A stretch of 57,097 nt of DNA from Rhodospirillaceae bacterium (GTDB lineage Bacteria > Pseudomonadota > Alphaproteobacteria > Rhodospirillales > Casp-alpha2). Shown here piece after piece: positions 34,800 through 43,446 of the stretch; within the stretch, counting starts at the first letter, position 1, and the number at the start of each line of letters is the position of its first letter. The translations under genes and the position numbers were made by a program. Location of the stretch: positions 1-57,097 of the forward strand of contig PALN01000078.1 in the NCBI GenBank assembly GCA_002706405.1, given 5' to 3'. The notes beneath the pieces are model-generated. The model saw only the letters and a list, made by a program, of their open reading frames with translations. It did not search any database and was not told the DNA's origin.

Positions 34800-35552
34800 T
34801 TAGAAGGACGCGGTCAGCGAACCGATGACGACTTCATCAGCCAGGCTGCTGCCGCTGATCGAGGTGTCGACATACTGCACACCAAGCGAGACGTTTTCCG
34901 TCACGCCAAGGGACGCGCCGATCGACCACGTGGTGTAGTCGTCCTGCCCGAAGGTGCTGTTCTCTTCGATCAGCTGACGGCCGATGGAGGCATCCAGCGT
35001 GATCCCGGCCAGCACCTTGATCGGCACCGCGTAGGACACGTTGGCGGCGAACCAGTGACCGGTGCCGCTACCGCCGAAGAAGTCCGGCGAATAGGCATAG
35101 TTGGCGCCGACCGTCACGCCGTCCATGACGTCGTAGCTCAGGCCCAGGGCCGCTTCCCACAGGTCGTAGTCCACGTCATCCGACGCGCCGGGGTAGGAGT
35201 AGTAGATAAAGCCCACGTCCCAGCCGATCCCGGCCGTCGAACCGGCGATACCACCGTAGTAATCGATTTCGGCGCTCGCCTTGTCGCTGTCGCCGAAGTC
35301 AACGTTGGAACCCCACGTGCCGAGATAGACGGACGTGCCCGCCATGCCCGTGTCCATCGACCAATCGATACCGCCCTGAATGGCCGGTTTCTGAGACGAT
35401 TGATCCAGACCGCGGAAGCGGTATTCGGTCACCAGGCCAGCATTGGCCGAGAAGGTACCGGGGAATTTCATATCTTCGGCCTGCGCCGGGAGGGACGCAC
35501 CCACAACCGCCACAAATCCGAGGGCACTCAAAAGCCGCACCACAGATGCCAT
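34800..35552 (-). CDS. TorF family putative porin (TIGR02001)
   Basis: A 250-residue outer-membrane protein of the TorF/TIGR02001 family. A signal peptide ends at AQAED. The start of the mature part, FSANAGLVTEYRFRGLDQSS, is diagnostic, and the chain continues with alternating aromatic/polar strands to the terminal Phe (GSLTASF). It is a small beta-barrel whose cargo is not known. The gene has its own long AT-rich upstream region and a strong terminator, consistent with abundant, regulated expression. Confidence 0.9.
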   Translation of the reverse strand: MASVVRLLSALGFVAVVGASLPAQAEDMKFPGTFSANAGLVTEYRFRGLDQSSQKPAIQGGIDWSMDTGMAGTSVYLGTWGSNVDFGDSDKASAEIDYYGGIAGSTAGIGWDVGFIYYSYPGASDDVDYDLWEAALGLSYDVMDGVTVGANYAYSPDFFGGSGTGHWFAANVSYAVPIKVLAGITLDASIGRQLIEENSTFGQDDYTTWSIGASLGVTENVSLGVQYVDTSISGSSLADEVVIGSLTASF

Positions 35553-35944
35553 TTTCTTGATCCTTTTTCACAGTTTACCCGAGGCCTACACCCCACTGTG
35601 AATGGTGGTAGCAAATTGAATGCCAGAAACGTACAAAATATTTTTTCATTATATTTCAATATGTTACAAGGATTTTTAAGGTCAAATGTTGCAATTATGA
35701 CACAGCATTTTGAGCAAAATAAATGCACTGTGTTATTTTTGCACAATAAATAGGCATTTTTAAGAGGGGATTTCGCTGATTCTGGGCAGCAAATCCACCC
35801 GGCGCTGAAAATTCGGACAAAAAGGCCGCCCGCCGCGAACCACGGGCAAGACAAGCGGCAAGACAGGTGACGATTTTGTCCCCGACCGATGCAAAAAGGT
35901 CACGCTATTGAGAAAAAACGGAGTGAGGCACGTCGGCCAGAGGA
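35553..35944. other. AT-rich intergenic region upstream of the porin gene
   Basis: This 392-base spacer has no convincing gene. It is strongly AT-rich at 35630-35770. On the minus strand a TATAAT hexamer lies at 35648-35653. A nested inverted repeat at 35701-35732 pairs CACAGCATTT with AAATGCACTGTG (two-base bulge). It overlaps a second imperfect repeat at 35714-35742 (GCAAAATAA with TTATTTTTGC). These probably form the porin promoter and regulator sites. Confidence 0.55.
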
Positions 35945-36790
35945 TTATCCGCCGGAGCCCCGCAGCGCCTTGGCGAAATCAGCCCAGAACGCCGGCGACC
36001 AGGACTGAACCGCAAGCGTGATGGCGGCGGCCAGCGCCGAGGACACATCCTTTGCCGGCATCGACCGCGCCTTGCCGCCGGCCAGATACTTGTCGACGCT
36101 CACGGAATCCAGGCGCACCTCGTCCTTTTCCGCGTCATACAAGAGGTTGGTGGAAAAGACGCGTTCATATTCCTGCGCCAGTTCCAGGACATCCATGCCG
36201 ATCTGATGAATCGATTTGACGCCGCCGTTGTAGGGGCCTTCGGTGATGAACAGCGGCATTTCGAAGGCAAAGGACTTGCTGTCGCGGCGGCATTCAAGCA
36301 TCGCGCGGTAGTCGACGGAATTGAACATCTGGCCCTCGATGGGGCTTTCACCTTCGAACACCACGCGGTAACTGCAGCTTCCCCCGCCGATGGTCGCTTT
36401 GCCCGTTAGGGGGGTATCGACGACGGCCGCGATCAAAGGCATCAGCACCGGCCCATAGACAAACCCGAAATCCTTGCCATCGGCGCGCACCGCCAGCCAG
36501 CTTCCCTTGGCCTTGCCGACCACCTTCAGACGCTCCCCTTCGCGGAAGCTTCCGACTTTCTTCCCGCCGGTGTCCGGTTCGGCTCGCACGTTCAGATCCT
36601 TGGTCACCACATAGGTGCCGGCAAACGGCGTCACCGATTGTCCTAGGAAAGTGATCTCCGGCTTGCTTTGCGCGGCGGCCCCGAATGCCGTCAGCGCCAC
36701 CAGCAGCCCTGCCAGGTATCGCCAGGAAGTACGGCGGCGGACCGAGCCCCCCCGCGATATCGCCGCCCTAAATTGCAATGCCCCAAACAT
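35945..36790 (-). CDS. Exported protein with an SH3-like domain, unknown function
   Basis: A 281-residue protein. A hydrophobic segment (YLAGLLVALTAFGAAA) after a basic N-terminus looks like a signal sequence with an extended leader; an internal start is possible. A bacterial SH3 domain follows at about 58-115 (TYVVTKDLNVRAEPDTGGKKVGSF, GSWLAVRADG). The C-terminal half, which contains CSYRVVFEGESPIEGQ and a helical end, matches nothing I know. SH3b domains often bind peptidoglycan or act in envelope complexes. It is divergent from ruvX. Confidence 0.8.
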   Translation of the reverse strand: MFGALQFRAAISRGGSVRRRTSWRYLAGLLVALTAFGAAAQSKPEITFLGQSVTPFAGTYVVTKDLNVRAEPDTGGKKVGSFREGERLKVVGKAKGSWLAVRADGKDFGFVYGPVLMPLIAAVVDTPLTGKATIGGGSCSYRVVFEGESPIEGQMFNSVDYRAMLECRRDSKSFAFEMPLFITEGPYNGGVKSIHQIGMDVLELAQEYERVFSTNLLYDAEKDEVRLDSVSVDKYLAGGKARSMPAKDVSSALAAAITLAVQSWSPAFWADFAKALRGSGG

Positions 36791-36844
36791 CGCCGAACCG
36801 CCCTAACCAACCCGCGGACCCCCCGCGTCGAAGTAAAGTAGTGC

Positions 36845-36898
36845 CCCTTTAAAGGGCATATATGTTACCTCTATCAACAAGTTAGCACCACTTAACTT
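36845..36898. promoter_or_regulatory. Paired palindromes between divergent SH3 gene and ruvX
   Basis: CCCTTTAAAGGG is a perfect 12-base palindrome at 36845-36856. AAGTTA-N8-TAACTT is a perfect six-pair inverted repeat at 36879-36898. Both sit in the 172-base divergent spacer and could be operators or part of the promoters; no regulator is identified. Confidence 0.4.
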
Positions 36899-36962
36899 TT
36901 CCCGCGCCGGGTTTTCCCGGTGGGGCCATCGCACAGGCGCCGGATATCGCAAGGACAATGCC

Positions 36963-37421
36963 ATGGCAGTCATGACGCTGGCGGAATTGAAAGCGGCCCT
37001 GGAACCGCACGGCCGCGTCCTGGGCCTGGACCTTGGATCGAAAACCATCGGTCTTGCCCTGTCGGACGTGATGCGCACCATCGCAACGCCTTATGACACC
37101 ATCCGCCGCACCAAATTCACGGCCGATGCCCAGGCCCTGCTTACGGTCATTGACGACGAAGACGTGCGGGCCCTGATCATCGGTCTGCCGGTCAGCATGG
37201 ACGGGACCGAGGGCCCGCGCTGCCAATCGACCCGCCAGTTCGCCGCCAATCTGCTGGAAAAGCGCGACCTGCCCGTCGCCTTCTGGGATGAACGCCTGTC
37301 GACCGTGGCGGTCGAGCGCATGCTGGTCGATGACGTGGATATGACCCGTGCCCGCCGTGGACAGGTCGTCGATAAGCTGGCGGCGGCTTATATATTACAA
37401 GGGGCGCTGGACGCCCGGTGA
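36963..37421 (+). CDS. ruvX: Holliday junction resolvase RuvX/YqgF
   Basis: A 152-residue RNase H-fold protein of the YqgF/RuvX family, linked to Holliday junction resolution and 16S rRNA 5' maturation. The motif VLGLDLGSKTIGLALSD carries the first catalytic Asp, GLPVSMDG follows, and FWDERLSTVAVERML has the conserved E and R. The C-terminal VDKLAAAYILQ has the last Asp. It is just before, and convergent with, the PAS-GGDEF gene. Confidence 0.95.
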   Translation: MAVMTLAELKAALEPHGRVLGLDLGSKTIGLALSDVMRTIATPYDTIRRTKFTADAQALLTVIDDEDVRALIIGLPVSMDGTEGPRCQSTRQFAANLLEKRDLPVAFWDERLSTVAVERMLVDDVDMTRARRGQVVDKLAAAYILQGALDAR

Positions 37422-37438
37422 ACGCCCGGCGGCGGCAC

Positions 37439-38368
37439 TCAGTGCTTCCGCAACGCCGCCATGCGATATCCCCGCTTTCCCGAATGTTTGACCTCGTACA
37501 TGGCCTTGTCGGCGATGCGGATCAGGGCATCCGCGGTTTCCGCATGCTCAGGGTAAAGCGCGATGCCGACGCTGGCCCCGATCATCACCGTCTCCCGCTT
37601 GGCCGTGAACGGCCGGGTCAGTTCGTCGACGATGGACTGCGCGACGCGGCTGACGTCCTGGGCGTTGGAGATCTGGTTGAGGATTACCGTGAACTCATCC
37701 CCGCCATAACGCGCCACCGTGTCCGACGCGCGAACACGGGCGACCAGACGCACGGCGACCTGGTGCAGGATGATGTCGCCGGCTTCGTGGCCCAGACGAT
37801 CGTTCACGGCCTTGAAACCGTCCAGATCGATGAACAGCACGGCGATCCGGTTCTTTTCACGGGCGGCCTGGCGCAGCGCCACGTCGAGGCGATCCAGAAA
37901 CAACGACCGGTTGGGCAGGCCCGTCACTTCATCATGGCTGGCCATATAGGCGATCTGCTGTTCGGCCAGCCGGTATTCGGTCAAATCGGTGAAGGTCCGG
38001 ACCACGCCGCCCGACGGCATGGGCGATTCCCGCAACAACAAGGTGCGACCGTCGGACAAATCGATCTCGCCGGGCCCGACAAAGGCATCGGCAAGCATTT
38101 TCTTGGCCCCGGCGGCCCCCATCAGGGCGGCAAACGGGGTGCCCGGCGTGAAGCATTCCGCGATCGCCTGGAAAAGCTCGCGGCAGACATCGTTGGCGAA
38201 AACGAGGCTGTCTTCCGAATCGAAAACCGCAACGCCGTCGTGCAGGCGATTCAAGACCTCGGCCATGTCAACCTGGCCCGCAGCCGGGTCCGGGATTGAA
38301 TTCCGTGAAGACAAGGCAAAAACCCTTGTGTTTATTCGCTCAGCCACACCGATCGAGCCCCTCATCAT
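37439..38368 (-). CDS. PAS-GGDEF diguanylate cyclase
   Basis: A cytoplasmic protein of about 309 residues. A PAS-like domain (VLNRLHDGVAVFDSEDSLVFAN) is followed by a GGDEF domain of standard length (DEVTGLPNRSLFLDRL, LFIDLDGFKAVND, ARYGGDEF). The active-site GGDEF is intact and the inhibitory RxxD site (RASD) sits five residues before it, so it should make and sense cyclic di-GMP. There is no membrane segment. The start is uncertain: ATG at 38368 is the longest that avoids pyrB, but ATG at 38266 has an AGG site and begins at the PAS domain. It is divergent from pyrB. Confidence 0.9.
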   Translation of the reverse strand: MMRGSIGVAERINTRVFALSSRNSIPDPAAGQVDMAEVLNRLHDGVAVFDSEDSLVFANDVCRELFQAIAECFTPGTPFAALMGAAGAKKMLADAFVGPGEIDLSDGRTLLLRESPMPSGGVVRTFTDLTEYRLAEQQIAYMASHDEVTGLPNRSLFLDRLDVALRQAAREKNRIAVLFIDLDGFKAVNDRLGHEAGDIILHQVAVRLVARVRASDTVARYGGDEFTVILNQISNAQDVSRVAQSIVDELTRPFTAKRETVMIGASVGIALYPEHAETADALIRIADKAMYEVKHSGKRGYRMAALRKH

Positions 38369-38445
38369 GCCATCATCGGCAACTGACCACCAAGGCCCGC
38401 AATTTTTCGTGACCCGCCCGACACACCAGCCTATATTCCGGCCCC

Positions 38446-39417
38446 ATGATTTCCGGTGACACGGCAACGACTGATTTCCCCCATCGCCACCTGCTCGGCA
38501 TCGAGGGGCTGACGCCGGCTGAAATCACTTTCCTATTGGATCGGTCCGAGACCTACGTCGAACAGAACCGCCAGACCGACAAGAAAAGGTCTGTGCTGCG
38601 CGGACGCACGGTCATCAATCTTTTCTTCGAAGCTTCGACCCGGACCCGCACGTCCTTCGAATTGGCGGGCAAACGGCTCGGCGGCGACGTCATTAATATG
38701 TCGATCTCGGGCAGCTCGATCAAAAAGGGCGAAACCCTGGTCGACACGGCGATGACGCTGAACGCCATGCACCCGGACGTTCTGGTCGTGCGCCACGCCG
38801 ATTCGGGCGCGGTCAAGCTGTTGTCGGAAAAGGTCAACTGCGCCGTCATCAACGCCGGCGACGGCAGCCACGAACACCCCACGCAGGCGCTGCTCGATGC
38901 GCTGACCATCCGCCGCCGGCTCGGCCGCCTGGCCGGGCTGCAGGTCGCGATCTGCGGCGACGTCCTGCATTCCCGGGTCGCGCGCTCGAACATCCACCTG
39001 CTGACGACCATGGGGGCGCGCGTGCGCCTGATCGCGCCCAAGACGCTGATCCCCTACGCTGCCGAGCGCCTGGGCGTCGAGGTCTTCCACGATATGGCCG
39101 AAGGGCTGAAGGACTGCGACATCGTGATGATGCTGCGCCTGCAGCAGGAACGCATGAAGTCGAACTATTTTCCTTCGGTACGTGAGTATTTCACTTATTT
39201 CGGGCTCGATTATGAAATGCTGGCCCACGCCAAGCCCGACGCGCTGATCATGCATCCGGGCCCCATGAACCGGGGCGTCGAGATCGATTCAGAGGTGGCC
39301 GACGACTTCTACCGTTCGGTCATTCGCGAACAGGTGGAAATGGGCGTCGCCGTGCGCATGGCGGCGCTGGAGATCCTGGCCCATAACCTGGAACCCCTGA
39401 CCGAAACCAACTTGTGA
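38446..39417 (+). CDS. pyrB: Aspartate carbamoyltransferase catalytic subunit
   Basis: A 323-residue enzyme joining carbamoyl phosphate to aspartate in pyrimidine synthesis. The carbamoyl-phosphate loop [13 protein letters not shown] and [14 protein letters not shown] are intact, and the aspartate loop is present in RLQQERMKS. The 3' neighbour is a PyrC-like gene 19 bases away. There is no pyrI nearby, so this is probably the class A type that assembles with a dihydroorotase-like partner. Confidence 0.97.
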   Translation: MISGDTATTDFPHRHLLGIEGLTPAEITFLLDRSETYVEQNRQTDKKRSVLRGRTVINLFFEASTRTRTSFELAGKRLGGDVINMSISGSSIKKGETLVDTAMTLNAMHPDVLVVRHADSGAVKLLSEKVNCAVINAGDGSHEHPTQALLDALTIRRRLGRLAGLQVAICGDVLHSRVARSNIHLLTTMGARVRLIAPKTLIPYAAERLGVEVFHDMAEGLKDCDIVMMLRLQQERMKSNYFPSVREYFTYFGLDYEMLAHAKPDALIMHPGPMNRGVEIDSEVADDFYRSVIREQVEMGVAVRMAALEILAHNLEPLTETNL

Positions 39418-39436
39418 CGGAACCCGAGCCAAAGAT

Positions 39437-40753
39437 ATGGCGGTAAAACTCGACGAACCCCTCGGCCGCGTAGCCTACGTCAACGCGCGCATCCTGGACC
39501 CGGCCGAAGGCTGGGACGGGCCGGGCGGCGTTTTGACCGAAGGCGAGAAAATCGCCGCCGCCGGGCCGGGGCTGTTCGACGGGGGGCGGCCCGACGACGC
39601 CAAGATCATCGATTGCCAAGGGGCCTGCCTTGCGCCGGGGCTGGTCGATATCCGCGCCCATCTGGGCGAGCCGGGCGAAGAGCAGAAGGAAACGCTGGCC
39701 AGCGCCGGGCGCGCCGCGACGGCGGGCGGGGTCACCTCGCTGCTGTGCCTGCCGGACACCAATCCCTGCATCGACGACATGTCGGTGGTCGAATTCGTCG
39801 CCCGCCGGGCCCGCCTGCTGGGCCTGACCAAGGTGTATCCCTATGGCGCGGTGACCAAGGAACTGGCCGGCAAGGAAATCGCCGAATTGAAGCTTCTCCG
39901 GGATTCCGGCGCATTGGCGTTCACCGACGGCACGCGGACGATCGCCGACCCCCTGGTCCTGCGCCAGGCACTCAGCTATGCGTCGACGTTCGGTCTGGTG
40001 ATTTGCCATCAGGCGGAAGAACCGTCGCTCGCCGAGGGCGGCGTGATGAACCTGGGTGAGAATTCGACCCGTCTCGGCCTCGCCGGCATCCCACGCGAAG
40101 CGGAAATCATCATCATCGAACGCGATGTCCGCTTGGTCGAAATGACCGGCGGGCGCCTGCATTTCGTCAACGTGTCGACGGCGGAAAGCGTCGACGTTAT
40201 TCGCCGCGCCAAGGACCGGGGCCTGCCCGTCACCTGCGATACCGCCCCACCCTATTTCGCGCTGAACGAGCACGCCATCGGCGATTACCGCACGTTCGCC
40301 AAATTGACCCCGCCGTTGCGCGATGAGAACGACCGCCAGGCGATGGTCCAGGCGATCGCCGACGGGGTCATCGACTGTGTCGCGTCCGATCACACGCCCC
40401 AGGACGAGGAATCGAAGCGCCTGCCCTTCGCCCAGGCGGCCTCAGGCGGCATCGGCCTGGAAACCCTGCTGCCGATGACGCTCGAGCTTTATCACAACGG
40501 TCATGTCTCCCTGCTCAAGGCGCTTGATCTGGTAACCCGGGCACCGGCGACGCTTATGGCAATGGATGCCGGCCACCTGAAGCCCGGTGCCCCGGCCGAC
40601 CTGGTCCTGTTCGACCCGGACCGCAGCTGGAAGGTGTCCTCCGACGTGCTGCACTCCAAATCCAAGAACTCGCCCTTCGACGGACGCCCCGTGCAAGGCA
40701 TGGTCCTGCGGACCGTAATCGACGGACGCACCGTCCACACCCACGAGGCCTGA
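39437..40753 (+). CDS. Dihydroorotase homologue, probably non-catalytic (PyrC-like partner of PyrB)
   Basis: A 438-residue protein with the class I dihydroorotase fold. The metal motif normally written HxH is DIRAHLGEPG here, so the first His is Arg73. Asp164 (FTDG), His191 (CHQAEEP) and Asp318 (ASDHTP) are kept. The fourth His of the HVST block is Asn245 (VNVST). Two of the zinc ligands are therefore lost. In Pseudomonas a similar inactive PyrC-like chain supports PyrB while a separate enzyme does the catalysis; I infer the same here. It lies 19 bases after pyrB and four bases before plsY, in one operon. Confidence 0.9.
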   Translation: MAVKLDEPLGRVAYVNARILDPAEGWDGPGGVLTEGEKIAAAGPGLFDGGRPDDAKIIDCQGACLAPGLVDIRAHLGEPGEEQKETLASAGRAATAGGVTSLLCLPDTNPCIDDMSVVEFVARRARLLGLTKVYPYGAVTKELAGKEIAELKLLRDSGALAFTDGTRTIADPLVLRQALSYASTFGLVICHQAEEPSLAEGGVMNLGENSTRLGLAGIPREAEIIIIERDVRLVEMTGGRLHFVNVSTAESVDVIRRAKDRGLPVTCDTAPPYFALNEHAIGDYRTFAKLTPPLRDENDRQAMVQAIADGVIDCVASDHTPQDEESKRLPFAQAASGGIGLETLLPMTLELYHNGHVSLLKALDLVTRAPATLMAMDAGHLKPGAPADLVLFDPDRSWKVSSDVLHSKSKNSPFDGRPVQGMVLRTVIDGRTVHTHEA

Positions 40754-40756
40754 ACC

Positions 40757-41392
40757 ATGGCCGGCGGACTGGACAGCACCCTCGCCTTCGCCCTGGCCGC
40801 CCTTGGCGGCTATCTGCTTGGGTCGGTTCCCTTCGGCCTGGTCCTCACGCGCCTGGCCGGCCTGGGGGACATCCGGACCATGGGCTCGGGCAATATCGGC
40901 GCGACCAACGTCTTGCGCACCGGGCGCAAGGGCCTGGCGCTGATGACCTTGATCTGCGATTGCGGCAAGGGAGCAGCGGTGGCGCTTGCCGCACAGCACC
41001 TATGGGGTCCGGAAGCCGGCATGATCGCCGGGTTCGCCGGCGTCATCGGGCATAACTTCCCGGTCTGGCTTCGCTTCAAGGGGGGAAAGGGCGTGGCAAC
41101 GACGCTCGGGGTGTTGCTGGCCGTGAATTTCATGGTCGGACTTGCGGCCTGCGCGACCTGGCTGCTGGTCGCCGGAACCTTCCGCTATTCGTCCCTGGCC
41201 GCCCTTGGCGCCCTGGCGGCAGCCCCGGTCTTTGCCTACTGGATCGACGGGCAGGCCATGACCTGGATGGCCGGCGGCCTTGCCGTGCTGGCCTTCGTCC
41301 GCCACCACGCCAACATTCGCCGGCTGATGGCCGGCGAGGAAAGCAAGATCGGCCAGAAATCCAAGTCGGCGGACACGCCGCCCGCGGCCTAG
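40757..41392 (+). CDS. plsY: Glycerol-3-phosphate acyltransferase PlsY
   Basis: A 211-residue membrane enzyme that acylates glycerol-3-phosphate using acyl-phosphate from PlsX, the first step of phospholipid synthesis. It has about six membrane segments and the three family motifs: LGSVPFGLVLTRL, GSGNIGATNVLRTGRKG, and LRFKGGKGVATTLG. It follows the PyrC-like gene by four bases, the usual pyrB-pyrC-plsY order in alphaproteobacteria. Confidence 0.95.
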   Translation: MAGGLDSTLAFALAALGGYLLGSVPFGLVLTRLAGLGDIRTMGSGNIGATNVLRTGRKGLALMTLICDCGKGAAVALAAQHLWGPEAGMIAGFAGVIGHNFPVWLRFKGGKGVATTLGVLLAVNFMVGLAACATWLLVAGTFRYSSLAALGALAAAPVFAYWIDGQAMTWMAGGLAVLAFVRHHANIRRLMAGEESKIGQKSKSADTPPAA

Positions 41393-41420
41393 CGGCGGCG
41401 CGTCCGTATCCGACCGGATA

Positions 41421-41765
41421 TTAGAGTTCTTTGTTCAGCATCTGTGAGCAGGCCGAGACCACACCGGCTTCCGGTTCCGTCGTGCCCGGCAGGGCCATCG
41501 AGAAATCCTTCGCAAGGCCTTCACGCGCCGCACGGGCGCCCGCCTGATAGCCCTGCAGATCCGGCGCGTTCGCCATTGCCTTCAGATGAACGGTCGCGCG
41601 GGCGGCACAGACGGAAGCCTGCGCGTTGATCCAGGCATCCTGTACCTCACCCTGATTGGCTTTTGCGCTGACCACCCAATTGTTGCTGAATGCCAGGACA
41701 GCAAGGACGAACGCCCCCGTCCCCGCACCTAACAAAAAGGGGCTCGTCATTTTCGGCAGTGTCAT
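41421..41765 (-). CDS. Small membrane-anchored protein of unknown function
   Basis: A 114-residue protein with one hydrophobic N-terminal segment (PFLLGAGTGAFVLAVLAF), then a soluble domain with two cysteines (Cys53 in ASVCAA and a later one in SACSQ) that might form a disulfide in the periplasm. I do not recognise the family. AGGAG lies six bases before the ATG at 41765. It is convergent with plsY and stands next to the AT-rich island. Confidence 0.7.
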   Translation of the reverse strand: MTLPKMTSPFLLGAGTGAFVLAVLAFSNNWVVSAKANQGEVQDAWINAQASVCAARATVHLKAMANAPDLQGYQAGARAAREGLAKDFSMALPGTTEPEAGVVSACSQMLNKEL

Positions 41766-42285
41766 ACATTGCTCCTGTAGATTGATTGAAATTCAGCGCT
41801 TCCGCCGGCAAGCCGACCGCAAACTCAATTCAATGGGATGAAAGATTGATTGCGCCGCCAGGCGCCGGTCGGCGCGGGAAACTTCTTCCCGCCAAAACAC
41901 CGTATAATTTTCAAATATAATTTAATATAGATAAAAATTCAATGTTATTTTTATTTGCATTTTTTCAATATAATTTTCAATTGTATAAACACAAATTAAA
42001 GTACTCGTTTTTTTAATATTACTATATTTTAAATACAAAGAAAAACCGTTCAGTCGAGACCCTACTGCCTTGTGGCTCTAACTCAGCACGCCCAGGTAAA
42101 CCCCCGCCGTCTTTCCGCACGCCCCGACAATGATCGAAATAGCCGCCTTCAAAGTTCCGCTGACCGGTGCGAACTTGCTCGCCTTGGCCCGCGATCCATG
42201 GCGAATGGCCTACTTTCCAATTGCTGCCAATTGTATACAATACGTGTAAACTAAGAACCGTCGCCGAGGAGTAGAGGAAAAATCC
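41766..42285. other. AT-rich 520-base intergenic island upstream of the efflux operon
   Basis: No convincing gene is seen. The stretch 41900-42050 is very AT-rich compared with its surroundings. An exact direct repeat TATAATTTTCAA occurs at 41903-41914 and 41969-41980. The decamer CAATTGTATA occurs at 41978-41987 and again at 42228-42237, the latter inside a perfect palindrome. It may bind a nucleoid protein or hold the emrAB promoter. Confidence 0.6.
42230..42241. promoter_or_regulatory. Palindromic operator ATTGTATACAAT before the efflux genes
   Basis: A perfect 12-base palindrome, 44 bases before the HlyD-type gene. Its core TTGTATACAA fits the TnGTnnACnA pattern used by many GntR-family repressors. 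No GntR gene is in the window, so the regulator would be encoded elsewhere. Confidence 0.5.
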
Positions 42286-43446
42286 ATGCCGGACACCACG
42301 GATATCGATCCGAGGTCGGACGCCGCTGCGTCAACGAACGAAAAATTTGCCGAAGAAGCCGCCCGCCTGAAATCTCGGAAGCGCCGCCTTGCGATCGCGC
42401 TCGTCATTGGCGTGGTCGGCTCCATTTTCGGTGGCGTGGAAATTCACGACCGCGTCACCAACATCCACGAAGTCGATGCCCGCATCGGCGGCGACCTGAT
42501 TACCGTGTCGTCCCGCGTTGCCGGATGGGTCACGTCGATCAGCGTCACGGAAGGCGATGACATCAAGCCGGGGACGGTCCTGATGACCATCGATTCCCGC
42601 GAATCAGCACTCAAGGCCCGCGAACTGGAAGCCCAGATCGCCAGCCTGCGCGCGGAGAAAGAGCGCACGCTGGCGGAAAAGCGCCTGGTCGACAAGGAAA
42701 CCGCCTCGAAACTGAAATCCGAGCAGGCACGCCTGGTCGGCGCCCAGGTGACCGTGTCCTCCCTTGAGCCGCAGCTTGAACTGGCCAAACGTGAACACGA
42801 ACGGTCCAAATCCCTGTTCAAAACGCGTGTCGTGTCCCGCCGCCAGCTGGACCAGGCCGAAACGGAATTGAAGAAGATCGAACGCGAGCACCGCATCGCC
42901 GTTGCCGACCTTCATTCGGCCGAGGCCAAACTGTCCGAGGTCGAGGCCGAACGCGAACGTCTTCGCGTGCTGGACAGCGCCGTCGCCGTGTATATCCACC
43001 GCGAACAAGAATTGCAGGCCAAGTTGGACGAACAGCGCCTGGACCATTCCGACCGCACGATCCGCAGCGCCATCAACGGTGTCGTCGACAAGACCTTCGT
43101 CGAAGTCGGTGAATACGTCACCCCCGGTCAGCGTCTGGCTCTGATCCATGATCCGGACGTGATCTGGATCGACGCCAACATCAAGGAAACCGATATTCGC
43201 AAGACCAAGGTCGGCGATGTCGTCCAGGTTTCCGTCGACGCCTATCCGGACCGCGAGTTCACCGGCAAGGTCCAGGTCATCGGGAACGCCACCACGGCGG
43301 AATTCGCGCTGCTGCCCAGCCCGAACCCCAGTGGCAACTTCACCAAGATCACCCAACGCCTGCCGGTCCGAATCGCCATCGACCAGCAGGACCGCCTGTT
43401 GCGCCCCGGCATGATGGTCGAAATAAAGATCGACGTTGACCAGTAA
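42286..43446 (+). CDS. HlyD/EmrA family membrane fusion protein
   Basis: A 386-residue periplasmic adaptor for a multidrug exporter. A cytoplasmic N-terminal part of about 35 residues precedes one membrane segment (RLAIALVIGVVGSIFGGV). A biotinyl-lipoyl-like half follows (VSSRVAGWVTSISVTEGDDIKPG), then a long coiled hairpin at about 105-235 and the second lipoyl half and beta domain (RSAINGVVDKTFVEVGEYVTPGQ, read as adjacent blocks). It overlaps the MFS gene by 11 bases. The pair would export drugs or other toxic compounds through a TolC-like channel. Confidence 0.93.
   Translation: MPDTTDIDPRSDAAASTNEKFAEEAARLKSRKRRLAIALVIGVVGSIFGGVEIHDRVTNIHEVDARIGGDLITVSSRVAGWVTSISVTEGDDIKPGTVLMTIDSRESALKARELEAQIASLRAEKERTLAEKRLVDKETASKLKSEQARLVGAQVTVSSLEPQLELAKREHERSKSLFKTRVVSRRQLDQAETELKKIEREHRIAVADLHSAEAKLSEVEAERERLRVLDSAVAVYIHREQELQAKLDEQRLDHSDRTIRSAINGVVDKTFVEVGEYVTPGQRLALIHDPDVIWIDANIKETDIRKTKVGDVVQVSVDAYPDREFTGKVQVIGNATTAEFALLPSPNPSGNFTKITQRLPVRIAIDQQDRLLRPGMMVEIKIDVDQ

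Noticed and set aside
34536-35753. Plus-strand open frame of 405 residues across the terminator and porin gene
   Set aside because: It crosses a strong terminator hairpin and runs antisense to the porin, whose TorF-type start is diagnostic.
36881-36895. CtrA-type site (TTAA-N7-TTAA)
   Set aside because: The nearest match, TTAG-N6-TTAAC, has the wrong first half and spacing, so I do not call it.
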